The notes under the pieces are model-generated. The model was not told where the DNA came from. It saw nothing but the letters and a program-made list of their open reading frames with translations, and did no database searches. A program made the position numbers and the translations under genes. 64,000 nt of DNA. Origin: an uncultured Saprospiraceae bacterium (GTDB lineage Bacteria > Bacteroidota > Bacteroidia > Chitinophagales > Saprospiraceae). This document shows positions 55,354-63,669 of the stretch, in pieces; within the stretch, counting starts at the first letter, position 1, and every line of letters begins with the position of its first letter. Location of the stretch: positions 52,939 to 116,938 of the forward strand of contig CALGAW010000024.1 in the NCBI GenBank assembly GCA_937959115.1, given 5' to 3'.

Positions 55354-56373
55354 TTAGTTAATCATATTCCCAATACTTGCATCAAATAATGACTTACCGA
55401 GCTTTTGGTGCAGGCTAAATCCGAAATAAGGGGAACCACCCAAGTCTTTTTGAAAGTCAAAGGATGGTGCGCCAAATCGAAACTGCCGCCATGGCAAATA
55501 ACCCGCAAATAGATTGAGCCGAGCCCGTTTTCCAACCTTAAAACCATAATCGATACCAGACTTGAGATAACTAGCATTCAGATTCCCCACATTGTACTGA
55601 TAAGTACCTACACTGTCAGAATTCGGAACAGATTCATAACCAGATACAAAACCGCTAAGGCCCAGAAAGACAGACAGCTTATGCTTCTTTACTTTATAGG
55701 TCAGTTTCATCTGAACAGGCAGCGTCACATTCAAGCGCAATCGCTTTGCTACACGAGTGTCAAAACCTAAAAACGGAGCTGGAACGACTCGATTATTAGC
55801 ATATCCAACAAACCCACCGAAGTAAAACACTGAACGCACACCAGACAAAATAGCCATCCCCGCCAACGCAGAACCCTGCACATCTAACTGATCAAATTTT
55901 TCAGGATTTTCATTCACACCAAAAGTACCGGAATAAAAAACAAACTTTGCCTTTTTGAGATAGTGAAACCCAGTGATACCAGTGGTTAAACCAGCCATAT
56001 TTTGAAAATTTTCATCATCTTGAAAATGCGCATAATTCAGATTGAGATTCCAGATGATTTGATGCATTTTAGGTTGAAAATACTTGTTTAATAGCGGCAA
56101 TGCCTTTTTCTTCCAATCCGTAATCACTTCTAAGTCTTCTAGAGCAAACTGCTTAAAATCTGGCTTTATTGTAAATTTTGACTTGACAGGAACAGAAACA
56201 CCAACGCGTGATCTCAGAAAATTCAAGTCATTGCCATGTATGAAATCACCTGGCTGATACTCAGCATCTATGATCAAACCAGACTTTATGATTCGCCCAG
56301 TTAGAAAGCCTTGTCCTACTATTAAATCAGGAATTAGCAACTGGAGCAAACAGACAAGGAAAATGGATTTCAT
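55354..56373 (-). CDS. Outer-membrane beta-barrel protein of unknown function (DUF6268-like)
   Basis: About 339 residues from the ATG at 56373. Signal peptide to about residue 20 (PDLIVGQ). The rest is a series of antiparallel strands with aromatic girdles (FYFGGFVGYANNRV, GIDYGFKVGKRARLNLFAGYLP) and no globular plug, the look of an outer-membrane barrel such as DUF6268 proteins. No known substrate. Its stop codon lies three bases from the right end of the MITE-like element, so its natural 3' end may have been altered by the insertion. Divergent from fahA. Confidence 0.65.
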   Translation of the reverse strand: MKSIFLVCLLQLLIPDLIVGQGFLTGRIIKSGLIIDAEYQPGDFIHGNDLNFLRSRVGVSVPVKSKFTIKPDFKQFALEDLEVITDWKKKALPLLNKYFQPKMHQIIWNLNLNYAHFQDDENFQNMAGLTTGITGFHYLKKAKFVFYSGTFGVNENPEKFDQLDVQGSALAGMAILSGVRSVFYFGGFVGYANNRVVPAPFLGFDTRVAKRLRLNVTLPVQMKLTYKVKKHKLSVFLGLSGFVSGYESVPNSDSVGTYQYNVGNLNASYLKSGIDYGFKVGKRARLNLFAGYLPWRQFRFGAPSFDFQKDLGGSPYFGFSLHQKLGKSLFDASIGNMIN

Positions 56374-56412
56374 AAAATACATGTTTGGTTACAAAAAATG
56401 CGGTTACAGTTG

Positions 56413-56420
56413 TACATTTG
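56413..56420 (+). promoter_or_regulatory. -7 box for fahA
   Basis: TACATTTG matches TAnnTTTG and lies 25 bases before the ATG at 56446. It lies inside the longer frame that begins at 56398, which argues for the shorter start. Confidence 0.5.
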
Positions 56421-56445
56421 CATGAAATTTAAAATATACCAAGAA

Positions 56446-57714
56446 ATGATCTCAGCAAATGACCTTTCACTAACCACCTGGTTAAATATATCAAAAAAAA
56501 CAGATTTTCCAATTCAGAATATTCCGTTCGGTGTATTTTCTTATGAGAATAAACCGCCTAGAGTAGCTACTAGGATTGGTGATACTGTAATTGATTTATT
56601 CCTATTGGCTAATGAGGGGTTACTTCAAGTAGATCCTGCTGTATTCAAGCAATCCAACATCAATGATTTTATGGCAAAAGGGAAGTCATTGACGTCCGCC
56701 ATTCGAAATCAGATCGCTTCCTTGCTTGCGGAGGGTGGGAATCCAGCACTAAGAAACAACAAAACACTGCTAGGCGAAGCCTTCTACGATCTCAGTGAAG
56801 TCAACCTGCTAATGCCAGTAGCGGTTGGAGATTACACCGACTTCTATTCAAGCAGAGAACATGCAACGAATGTAGGCACCATGTTCCGTGATCCTGAAAA
56901 CGCTTTATTGCCAAACTGGTTGCACCTTCCAGTTGGCTATCACGGTAGAGCTTCTTCAATTGTAGTGTCTGGAACTGACTTTCACCGTCCTAAAGGCCAA
57001 ACCATGCCCGCAGGTGCTGACAAACCAGTTTATGGCGCTTGCAAGTTGCTTGACTTTGAGCTAGAAATGGGCTTCGTAATTGGAACACCAAATCAACTCG
57101 GCACTCAAATCACAACGAAGGAAGGAGAAGATCACATCTTCGGGCTATGCTTATTTAATGATTGGTCTGCTAGAGACATTCAGAAATGGGAATATGTGCC
57201 GCTTGGTCCTTTCCTAGGCAAAAGCTTCTGCTCCTCGGTTTCTCCTTGGATTGTTACCCTAGAAGCCCTTGATCATTTTAGAATCGAAGGCCAAGACCAG
57301 TCGGAACCAGAAATCCTTCCTTATCTAAAGTATGAAGGCCACAAACGATACGACATCCAACTGGAAGCAGTGCTTCAGCCAGAAGGTGGTGAGGAAACAG
57401 TCATCAGCCGTTCGAATTTCAAGAACATGTACTGGAATATGTGTCAACAGCTCGCTCACCATACCGTTAACGGTTGTAATATGAACACTGGTGACCTTTG
57501 TGCTAGTGGCACGATCAGCGGCACGACACCGGATTCTTATGGCTCAATGCTTGAGCTCAGCTGGAGAGGCACAAAACCTGTTCAATTGAACGATGGATCA
57601 GAACGCAAATTTCTGAAGGACGGCGATACACTTATTTTGCGAGGCTATGGAGAGAAAGATGGCGTACGGATTGGGTTTGGCGAGGTGCGTGGAACGGTTT
57701 TGCCTGCGTTGTAG
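56446..57714 (+). CDS. fahA: Fumarylacetoacetase
   Basis: 422 residues from the ATG at 56446; 16 extra residues from 56398 are rejected because a promoter box lies within them. The enzyme hydrolyses fumarylacetoacetate to fumarate and acetoacetate, the last step of phenylalanine/tyrosine breakdown. Family landmarks: DFYSSREHATNVGTMF with Asp132 and His139 (the metal-binding Asp and catalytic His of the family), LPVGYHGRASSIV, ELEMGFVIG and FNDWSARDIQ. No homogentisate or HPPD gene is in the window, so the rest of the pathway is elsewhere. Confidence 0.96.
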   Translation: MISANDLSLTTWLNISKKTDFPIQNIPFGVFSYENKPPRVATRIGDTVIDLFLLANEGLLQVDPAVFKQSNINDFMAKGKSLTSAIRNQIASLLAEGGNPALRNNKTLLGEAFYDLSEVNLLMPVAVGDYTDFYSSREHATNVGTMFRDPENALLPNWLHLPVGYHGRASSIVVSGTDFHRPKGQTMPAGADKPVYGACKLLDFELEMGFVIGTPNQLGTQITTKEGEDHIFGLCLFNDWSARDIQKWEYVPLGPFLGKSFCSSVSPWIVTLEALDHFRIEGQDQSEPEILPYLKYEGHKRYDIQLEAVLQPEGGEETVISRSNFKNMYWNMCQQLAHHTVNGCNMNTGDLCASGTISGTTPDSYGSMLELSWRGTKPVQLNDGSERKFLKDGDTLILRGYGEKDGVRIGFGEVRGTVLPAL

Positions 57715-57884
57715 TCAAACGAAAAGTTACTCATCTTGATTCCAGTCTTCAAACTTAGACTGACATCAATATCACTATAAACAGAGTCTTGGTCTAATTT
57801 TCCTAGGGTTGAACCCTAGGCTGACACCTTTCGCACCATCAGTGCTTGATCGTTAATAAACGAACCGAAATTAAACATTGATCC

Positions 57885-58442
57885 TTAACCATTACTAATT
57901 AACTCTTTAATCTTTTGCACCGACTTCCAATTCCGAGTCGTCGCCTGCACTTTCAACTTTCGTTCGAAGAAATTATTATTCAATTTAGTGGTGCCGTACC
58001 CACCTGGGCAATACACATAGATCATTGGGTGCTCTGCCTCAACATTTACTAAAAACACATCCTCTTTGTAGGTAAAGTCTTTGATACTATCTAAGAGTTC
58101 ATCAGAAGGCTTTTCCTTTAAAAAGGTAACATATAGCTGATTCAGCGGTTCCTCGCCAGTCTCCTGAAAGGGATGATCTTCCGCTACTTGGTTCCAATAA
58201 GCTGAGGAACGAACCAATACAGGCACTTCGTATCCGTATTCTGTCATCAACATTCCCTTAATCTCAGTAGCCAATTGTTCGACATCGTCTTTCGCACTCT
58301 TAAACAAGATATTACCTGACTGGATATAGGTAGACACATCTACTAGTCCGACATCAGACAGTTTCGTTCTGAGCTCCGCCATTTTGATTTTGTTCTTGCC
58401 ACTAACATTTATACCACGAAGTAAACAGATGAAGGTTTTCAT
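57885..58442 (-). CDS. DUF1697 family protein
   Basis: 185 residues with the DUF1697 hallmark MKTFICLLRGINVSGKNKI and STYIQSGNILF. The fold is a small alpha/beta domain of unknown function, widespread in bacteria. It lies 33 bases downstream of the dnaX tau end in the same direction and may be cotranscribed. No enzymatic motif was recognised. ATG start. Confidence 0.88.
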   Translation of the reverse strand: MKTFICLLRGINVSGKNKIKMAELRTKLSDVGLVDVSTYIQSGNILFKSAKDDVEQLATEIKGMLMTEYGYEVPVLVRSSAYWNQVAEDHPFQETGEEPLNQLYVTFLKEKPSDELLDSIKDFTYKEDVFLVNVEAEHPMIYVYCPGGYGTTKLNNNFFERKLKVQATTRNWKSVQKIKELISNG

Positions 58443-58475
58443 GAAATTGATTTATTAGATTTTCCTGCTTAACTA

Positions 58476-59251
58476 TTATTTATCATCAAAACCAAGATCT
58501 AAGCGCTTTCTCAGTTCATCTACTTCTTGGTTGATTTCTTTCAAGGCGATGTATTTATCTTTGTTTGTAAGTAGCCGAGGCGCTTCTTTCTGCGGTTTTT
58601 TCTCTTTCTGTAGGGTCAAATCGATATTTACCAATAAGAGTAAGTTATCCGTTCCCAACTTTGTTCTTAAGAAGGGTAGAAAATCATGCTCTCCTTGGAT
58701 ACTTCCTTTAGCAATGGTACTTCCAACCGTTACCGTAATCTTTTCTTTATCGAGTTCAAACTTAGCGTTTTCAAACCGCACGCGCACACTAGGTTGCTCA
58801 ATAGTCTTGAGATAATCAAGTACAGCCTCGTTCAATGCTTCTTGCGTCAGGTTCGATTCCAAGTGCTCTGTTTCTTTGTCTTCTGCCTCTACCTCTTTCA
58901 TTAAACTAGCAAAAGACTTGAGGGATGGCCCGTCTTCAGTTGGCTCACTCACTAAGTTTGTAGTAGTGCCAGTTGTGCTAGCAGTATTTAGGACAGGAGC
59001 TTTATTTACAGGTGTTTGTGTCTCTGTAGGCTTTGTTTCCTCGGCTGTTGCATCTGACGACTTTTCTGATTCAGTCTCAGTTGATGTGGTGGTTGTTGGG
59101 GCAATAGGAGTAGCTGCCTCGACAGGCTCACTGCTTGCTGTTGTCTCTTCCGCTTGTAGGGTAGAAGGAATTTCCTTGGGTGTAACTTGTGGTGTACTAG
59201 GAATTACGTTAGTCTGCGGTGGTGTAGAAACTACGTCAGAATTTTTTTTTT
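58476..59251 (-). CDS. dnaX: C-terminal part of DnaX (tau), reached by slippage at an A10 run
   Basis: This frame carries the tau C-terminal region. Its first codon after the slippery A10 (59242-59251) reads AAT, giving KKNSDVVS. A Ser/Thr/Pro/Glu-rich linker of about 100 residues follows, then a folded domain (SFASLMKEVEAEDKET to RLLTNKDKYIALKEI and ELRKRLDLGF) that has the pattern of Bacteroidota DnaX C-termini. It has no convincing start codon and is in a different frame from the ATPase part (59231-60385). One extra A, or a -1 ribosomal slip, joins the two into a protein of about 637 residues. A homopolymer sequencing error is the simple alternative. Confidence 0.8.
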
Positions 59252-60385
59252 GACAGGTCCTTCTACAGATTGTGCGCCTGCCATCTGAACAGCCCGATTG
59301 ATGTAGCACATTTTAATAATAGACATCTCTACATGCAGCGTCTTATTTCTCGCCATTTTGTAGTTCACATCACAGTCATTCGCAAGGCTTAGTGCTGTTA
59401 GCAAAAAGGATTTTGAGGCTAAGGTGGCTTGCTGTCCGTATCGTTTTTTAATGCTATCGCCTACTTCAAGAAGGTGCAGTGTTTCCTTGTCTTGACAAAC
59501 CAATACATTCCGAAGATGACCAGCAAATCCGTTGATGAAAATATCGGGTTCAAATCCTTTAGATACGATCTCGTTGAATACATTCAAAACCGTTGATAAA
59601 TCTTCCATCAACATTGCATCTACAATCTTAAAGAAGTAATCATAATCAAGGATGTTCAGGTTTTTAATAACATCATCATATGTCAATGTCTTACCTGAAA
59701 AACTAACCAACCGATCGAAAATAGAAAGTGCATCTCGCAAAGCACCATCTGCTTTCTGTGCAACGATTCTTATTGCTTCGTTTTCCGCTTCAATTCCTTC
59801 ACTTTTACAAATATTGTGCAAGTGCTCCATGATAGCAGGCACTTGAATTCTATAAAAATCAAAAATCTGACACCGGGAAAGAATCGTTGGTATAATCTTA
59901 TGTTTCTCTGTTGTTGCTAGGATGAAAATTGCATACGGAGGTGGCTCCTCTAGTGTTTTCAGGAAGGCATTAAATGCAGCCTGAGAAAGCATGTGCACCT
60001 CATCAATAATATAGATTTTATGCGTTCCTTGCTGTGGTTGAAATCGTACTTGTTCTACCAAAGCTCGAATATGGTCTACACTATTATTTGAAGCCGCATC
60101 CAGCTCATGAATATTGAAGGAAGCATTCTCATCAAACGATTTGCAAGAGCTGCATTCATTACAAGCATTAAATTCAGGAGAAAGATTTGTACAGTTAATC
60201 ACTTTAGCTAAGATCCGTGCACAAGTCGTTTTTCCTACTCCACGTGGCCCACAAAAGAGGAACGCATGGGCCAGCTGATCATTTTTCATAGCGTTTTTCA
60301 ACGTCTGCGATACATGTTGCTGACCAACAACCTCATCAAATTTGGCTGGGCGGTACTTTCTAGCGGATACTACGAATTTGGACAT
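59231..60385 (-). CDS. dnaX: DNA polymerase III gamma subunit (short DnaX, in-frame product)
   Basis: 384 residues, the AAA+ clamp-loader subunit. Walker A GPRGVGKTT (residues 46-54), zinc module Cys65, 75, 78 and 81, Walker B IIDEVHML (Asp128), sensor 1 ATTEKHK and the SRC motif (LSRCQIFDF). The in-frame reading ends at a TAG just after the A10 run (KKKILT), giving a gamma-like form. The tau form needs a change of frame within the A10 run (see companion entry). In E. coli the short form arises by frameshift and in Thermus by transcriptional slippage; here the default product would be the short one. ATG start. Confidence 0.95.
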   Translation of the reverse strand: MSKFVVSARKYRPAKFDEVVGQQHVSQTLKNAMKNDQLAHAFLFCGPRGVGKTTCARILAKVINCTNLSPEFNACNECSSCKSFDENASFNIHELDAASNNSVDHIRALVEQVRFQPQQGTHKIYIIDEVHMLSQAAFNAFLKTLEEPPPYAIFILATTEKHKIIPTILSRCQIFDFYRIQVPAIMEHLHNICKSEGIEAENEAIRIVAQKADGALRDALSIFDRLVSFSGKTLTYDDVIKNLNILDYDYFFKIVDAMLMEDLSTVLNVFNEIVSKGFEPDIFINGFAGHLRNVLVCQDKETLHLLEVGDSIKKRYGQQATLASKSFLLTALSLANDCDVNYKMARNKTLHVEMSIIKMCYINRAVQMAGAQSVEGPVKKKILT

Positions 60386-60771
60386 ATAAACGGATTAACT
60401 GTTCTTTTTGATTAAATGATTTAGAACAAGATCCAAAATTAGTGATTTTAAGCCAAAATCTGAAGTTTTATGATGGATTTGGTTGTACAAAAATTGTTGT
60501 TCGTTGAATGCTGTTTCTAATCTGTTTTTATTTGGGGCTTCCAGGAGGCTCATTATCATTTCACCTCCTGTCGGCACCCTCCATACTGCGCGTTCGCTTC
60601 GGTACTTCACTAGCGTTTCGTACTACTCCTTCGTCGTACATTCCGGTCACCTAAGCCGATCCTGCTTTAATAAGCATATTTGTGGATAGAACCGTAAAGA
60701 AAATTCACAGATTTTCTGCTTGTATTCATGAATTTTCTCTACTTTTAGAGCCAAAATTGGACAACCGTGTT
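60386..60771. other. Intergenic region between divergent dnaX and hutH
   Basis: About 386 bases. Positions 60560-60660 are GC-richer than their surroundings and look like a non-coding intergenic repeat, but no second copy lies in this window. A 71-codon leftward frame at 60395-60610 is not credible. No standard promoter box was identified. Confidence 0.4.
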
Positions 60772-62244
60772 ATGACAATAAGGGAAAACGAGCAGCTTTC
60801 TATATCCATCATCGAGCAAGTCATTCAACAAAACAAGCCACTTAGCCTTTCAGACAACGTCAGGGCTAGAGTGGCAAAATGCAGAAAATTCCTTGATCAG
60901 AAACTAGAAGATAAGGATCAACAGTTCTATGGTATTAATACTGGATTTGGAGCACTCTGCAATGTGCAAATTTCACCTGATCAGATACAGGAATTACAAC
61001 ACAGACTCGTCATGTCTCATGCTTGTGGCACTGGAGAATTAGTTCCTGAAGAAATTGTCAAAATCATCCTTCTTTTAAAAATTAAAAACCTGTCGTTAGG
61101 CTTTTCAGGCGTACGACTTGAACTCATCGATCGATTAATCTGGTTCTATAATAATAATTTATACCCCGTTCTCTTTCAACAAGGGTCATTGGGTGCATCA
61201 GGAGATTTGGCTCCATTGGCCCACTTGAGCTTACCGCTTATCGGCCTAGGGGAAGTCTGGTACAAGAACAAACGAACACCGTATAACGATCTACCAGAGA
61301 AATTACAACCTAAAGCACTGCAACTTCAGTCAAAAGAAGGCCTAGCATTATTAAACGGTACACAGTTTTCTACTGCTTATGCGGTTTGGTCGATTATTAA
61401 AGCGCGCAAATTGATGTCCAGTGCAAATATGATCGCTTCCCTATCCATAGACGCCTTTGACTGTCGACCAGAACCCTTTGACAAGCGTCTACACGAAGTA
61501 AGAGGCCACAGTGGGCAACTAGAAACAGCAGCCTCTATTCGTAAATGGCTTGATGGTAGTGTATTGATTTCTCAAACGAAACATGCAGTGCAGGATCCTT
61601 ATGCTTTTCGCTGTATCCCTCAGGTGCATGGTGCAACAAAAGATACCCTTGAATACTGTTCAAGTGTTGTCAATAAGGAAGTAAATGCGGTGACAGATAA
61701 TCCAACCATCTTTCCTGATTCTGATGGGATTTTGTCCGGTGGCAATTTTCATGCACAACCCATTGCACTCATTCTTGATTTTATGGCTATTGCTCTTTCA
61801 GAACTTGCCAGTATTTCCGAACGCCGAACCTATCAGTTGATCAGTGGGCAGCGAGGTTTGCCTGCCTTTCTTACAGCTGAATCAGGTTTGAATTCAGGGC
61901 TCATGATTCCACAATACACAGCAGCATCTATTGTAAGCCAAAACAAGCAACTGTGTACTCCAGCCTCTATTGACTCGATTGTTTCTTCAAACGGACAGGA
62001 AGACCATGTGAGCATGGCTGCCAATGCAGGAACAAAACTATTAAAGGTCGTGCACAATGTCGCTCAAGTTCTAGGAATTGAACTGTTTACCGTTTCTCAA
62101 GCCTTGTTTTTTAGAACAGATCCTACTTCTCCTCAGCTTTGTAGTGAATTAGATCGTTTTAGGTCTATCGTACCAGTGGTTATTAAAGATCGTGTGTTGC
62201 ACACAGACTTAATTAATGCGAAGGAATTTGTGTGGGATTTATAA
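60772..62244 (+). CDS. hutH: Histidine ammonia-lyase
   Basis: 490 residues from the ATG at 60772; a longer frame from 60682 adds 30 unconserved residues. The Ala142-Ser143-Gly144 triad in QGSLGASGDLAPLA makes the MIO prosthetic group. Tyr53 and His83 (LVMSHACGTGE) sit at the same positions as the active-site residues of Pseudomonas HutH, and QEDHVSMAANAG follows near residue 410. The Ser-His pair at 82-83 points to histidine and not tyrosine or phenylalanine as substrate. Product: urocanate and ammonia. No hutU, hutI or hutG gene is in the window. The protein could alternatively serve aromatic acyl starters as in flexirubin loci, but no such genes adjoin it. Confidence 0.85.
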   Translation: MTIRENEQLSISIIEQVIQQNKPLSLSDNVRARVAKCRKFLDQKLEDKDQQFYGINTGFGALCNVQISPDQIQELQHRLVMSHACGTGELVPEEIVKIILLLKIKNLSLGFSGVRLELIDRLIWFYNNNLYPVLFQQGSLGASGDLAPLAHLSLPLIGLGEVWYKNKRTPYNDLPEKLQPKALQLQSKEGLALLNGTQFSTAYAVWSIIKARKLMSSANMIASLSIDAFDCRPEPFDKRLHEVRGHSGQLETAASIRKWLDGSVLISQTKHAVQDPYAFRCIPQVHGATKDTLEYCSSVVNKEVNAVTDNPTIFPDSDGILSGGNFHAQPIALILDFMAIALSELASISERRTYQLISGQRGLPAFLTAESGLNSGLMIPQYTAASIVSQNKQLCTPASIDSIVSSNGQEDHVSMAANAGTKLLKVVHNVAQVLGIELFTVSQALFFRTDPTSPQLCSELDRFRSIVPVVIKDRVLHTDLINAKEFVWDL

Positions 62245-62652
62245 CCCAATTTTTTGAAGACTTTTGAAAAGAAAAAACCGTCCCACAAATCTTTGATTTG
62301 GGAACGGTCCACACTATGAGAACACCATCTTTATTCCATTGCTGGAATTTATTTTTTTATTGTCTTGGTTACTTATACAATTGCATAAAGTATGCCAAAA
62401 ATTAAACGATTCGTAACCCTTCGCTGTTATTTTAATAACGAAATATAATTCGAATTGTTGCTTTTCATTAACCAATTGAGATTTAATTTGACACACCATC
62501 TTTTGATAAACGGTTGATTTTCTTTAATTTAATCAAAAAGAGTCTAGATTCGGAATTTTTATTTTTAGAGGAATCTTTATTTAATTAAAACAATTCGTAA
62601 GAATAATCATTGAATTGTTTGATATTTGCAGTGAAACTAAAATTCATTTCCC
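62245..62652. other. Intergenic region with possible small leftward transcript
   Basis: About 400 bases. It contains the leftward terminator at 62272-62307 and a small ATG-initiated leftward frame of 61 codons at 62314-62499 with no recognised family. A small RNA or small protein gene is possible. The promoter of the desaturase gene should lie in the last 60 bases (TTTGATATTTGC near 62620 is a partial -7 match). Confidence 0.3.
62272..62307 (-). terminator. Leftward-oriented intrinsic terminator
   Basis: ACCGT(T)CCCA... stem: CCGTCCCACAAATC pairs with GATTTGGGAACGG around TTT. Only leftward transcription meets a T run (TTTTTTCTTTTC), so it serves a leftward transcript or acts as antisense insulation for hutH. 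A 61-codon leftward frame (62314-62499) ends just before it. Confidence 0.55.
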
Positions 62653-63669
62653 ATGAGTGAGGTAATTGTAGAACAGAACTCAAAAAGCTCTACGAATAAT
62701 AAATCAATAAAGTCACCCGATTATTATTGGGCAGAAGATAGAGAACCGCATTTTAGACGGCGTAAAGATATCTTAAAAGATCATCCAGAAGTCACTAGTC
62801 TGATTGGATTCAACCCAAATACAAAATATGTCGTAGTGTTGATGGTTGTTGCGCAGTTAACAATAGCAGCTTTTATAGGACAACTGGGTTGGATTCCGTT
62901 TATTCTTATTGCTTATTTTGTGGGGGCTAGTATTGGTCAGGCATTGTTTCTCGCCATTCACGAAATAACGCATTACCTAGCGTTTAAGAGTAAGAAGTAT
63001 AACAATTACCTAGCATTTGTTGCCAATTTGCCAATTGTTTTGCCCTACGCCATGTCTTTTAAGGTCTATCATGGAGAACACCATTGGGATCAAGGGAAAG
63101 ACGTAATCGATACGGATATTGCTACAAGACTAGAGGCTAAATTGTTTCAGGGCGTCATTGGTAAAATGATCTGGTATCTGTTCCAAATTCTGTTTTATGC
63201 CTTCCGCCCTATCATAGTTCGTCCGATCAAGATTGACAAATGGCAAGTGTATAATGCTATATTTCAGGTTACAGGAATGGTAGGTTACTACTTTCTGGTG
63301 ACTCATTTCTTAGGTTTCGAGGCGTATCTATGGGCGATCTTCTATTTGTTGTTCTCCTTGCTTTTGGCAGGTGGGCTCCACCCTACTGCTGGTCATTTTA
63401 TCTCTGAGCACTATGTATTTGAAGAAGGGCAAGAAACATATTCCTATTACGGCCCGCTCAATAAAATTACGTTTAATGTGGGTCACCACAACGAGCACCA
63501 CGATTTCCCAAACATCCCAGGAAGCCGATTGCCTGAACTGCGCAAGATGGCACCTGAATACTATGACAACTTGAAGTCTTATGACTCTTGGGTAAAAGTG
63601 ACGCTTGGCTTTATCTTCAACAAAGACATTACGCTATACTCTAGAACGAAACGCAAGGAAAACTCCTAA
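62653..63669 (+). CDS. Sphingolipid delta-4 desaturase (DES/DEGS) homologue
   Basis: 338 residues, about four membrane helices. It closely follows eukaryotic dihydroceramide delta-4 desaturases: N-terminal RRRKDILKDHPEVTSL (like RRREILAKYPEIKSL in human DEGS1), three His boxes HEITH (103-107), HGEHH (140-144) and HNEHH (279-283), the block LHPTAGHFISEHY, TYSYYGPLN, and the ending HHDFPNIPGSRLP through YDSWVKV to YSRTKR. All iron-binding histidines are kept. Expected reaction: trans double bond at C4 of the sphingoid base of dihydroceramide. Bacteroidota make dihydrosphingolipids, so the substrate is plausible. No sphingolipid synthesis gene is adjacent. Confidence 0.9.
   Translation: MSEVIVEQNSKSSTNNKSIKSPDYYWAEDREPHFRRRKDILKDHPEVTSLIGFNPNTKYVVVLMVVAQLTIAAFIGQLGWIPFILIAYFVGASIGQALFLAIHEITHYLAFKSKKYNNYLAFVANLPIVLPYAMSFKVYHGEHHWDQGKDVIDTDIATRLEAKLFQGVIGKMIWYLFQILFYAFRPIIVRPIKIDKWQVYNAIFQVTGMVGYYFLVTHFLGFEAYLWAIFYLLFSLLLAGGLHPTAGHFISEHYVFEEGQETYSYYGPLNKITFNVGHHNEHHDFPNIPGSRLPELRKMAPEYYDNLKSYDSWVKVTLGFIFNKDITLYSRTKRKENS

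Noticed and set aside
57802..57820. Near-palindrome CCTAGGGTTGAACCCTAGG
   Set aside because: A short isolated palindrome without T run or known site; not enough to call a terminator or operator.
58476..60385. dnaX as a broken pseudogene
   Set aside because: Both halves keep conserved sequence, dnaX is essential, and the frame change falls exactly in an A10 slippery run; recoding or sequencing error is more likely.
60395..60610. 71-codon leftward frame upstream of dnaX
   Set aside because: Crosses a GC-rich repeat-like block and would overlap the dnaX promoter region.
60772..62244. Ammonia-lyase as part of a flexirubin/aryl-polyene pigment locus
   Set aside because: Active-site Ser82-His83 fits histidine ammonia-lyase, and no pigment genes adjoin it.
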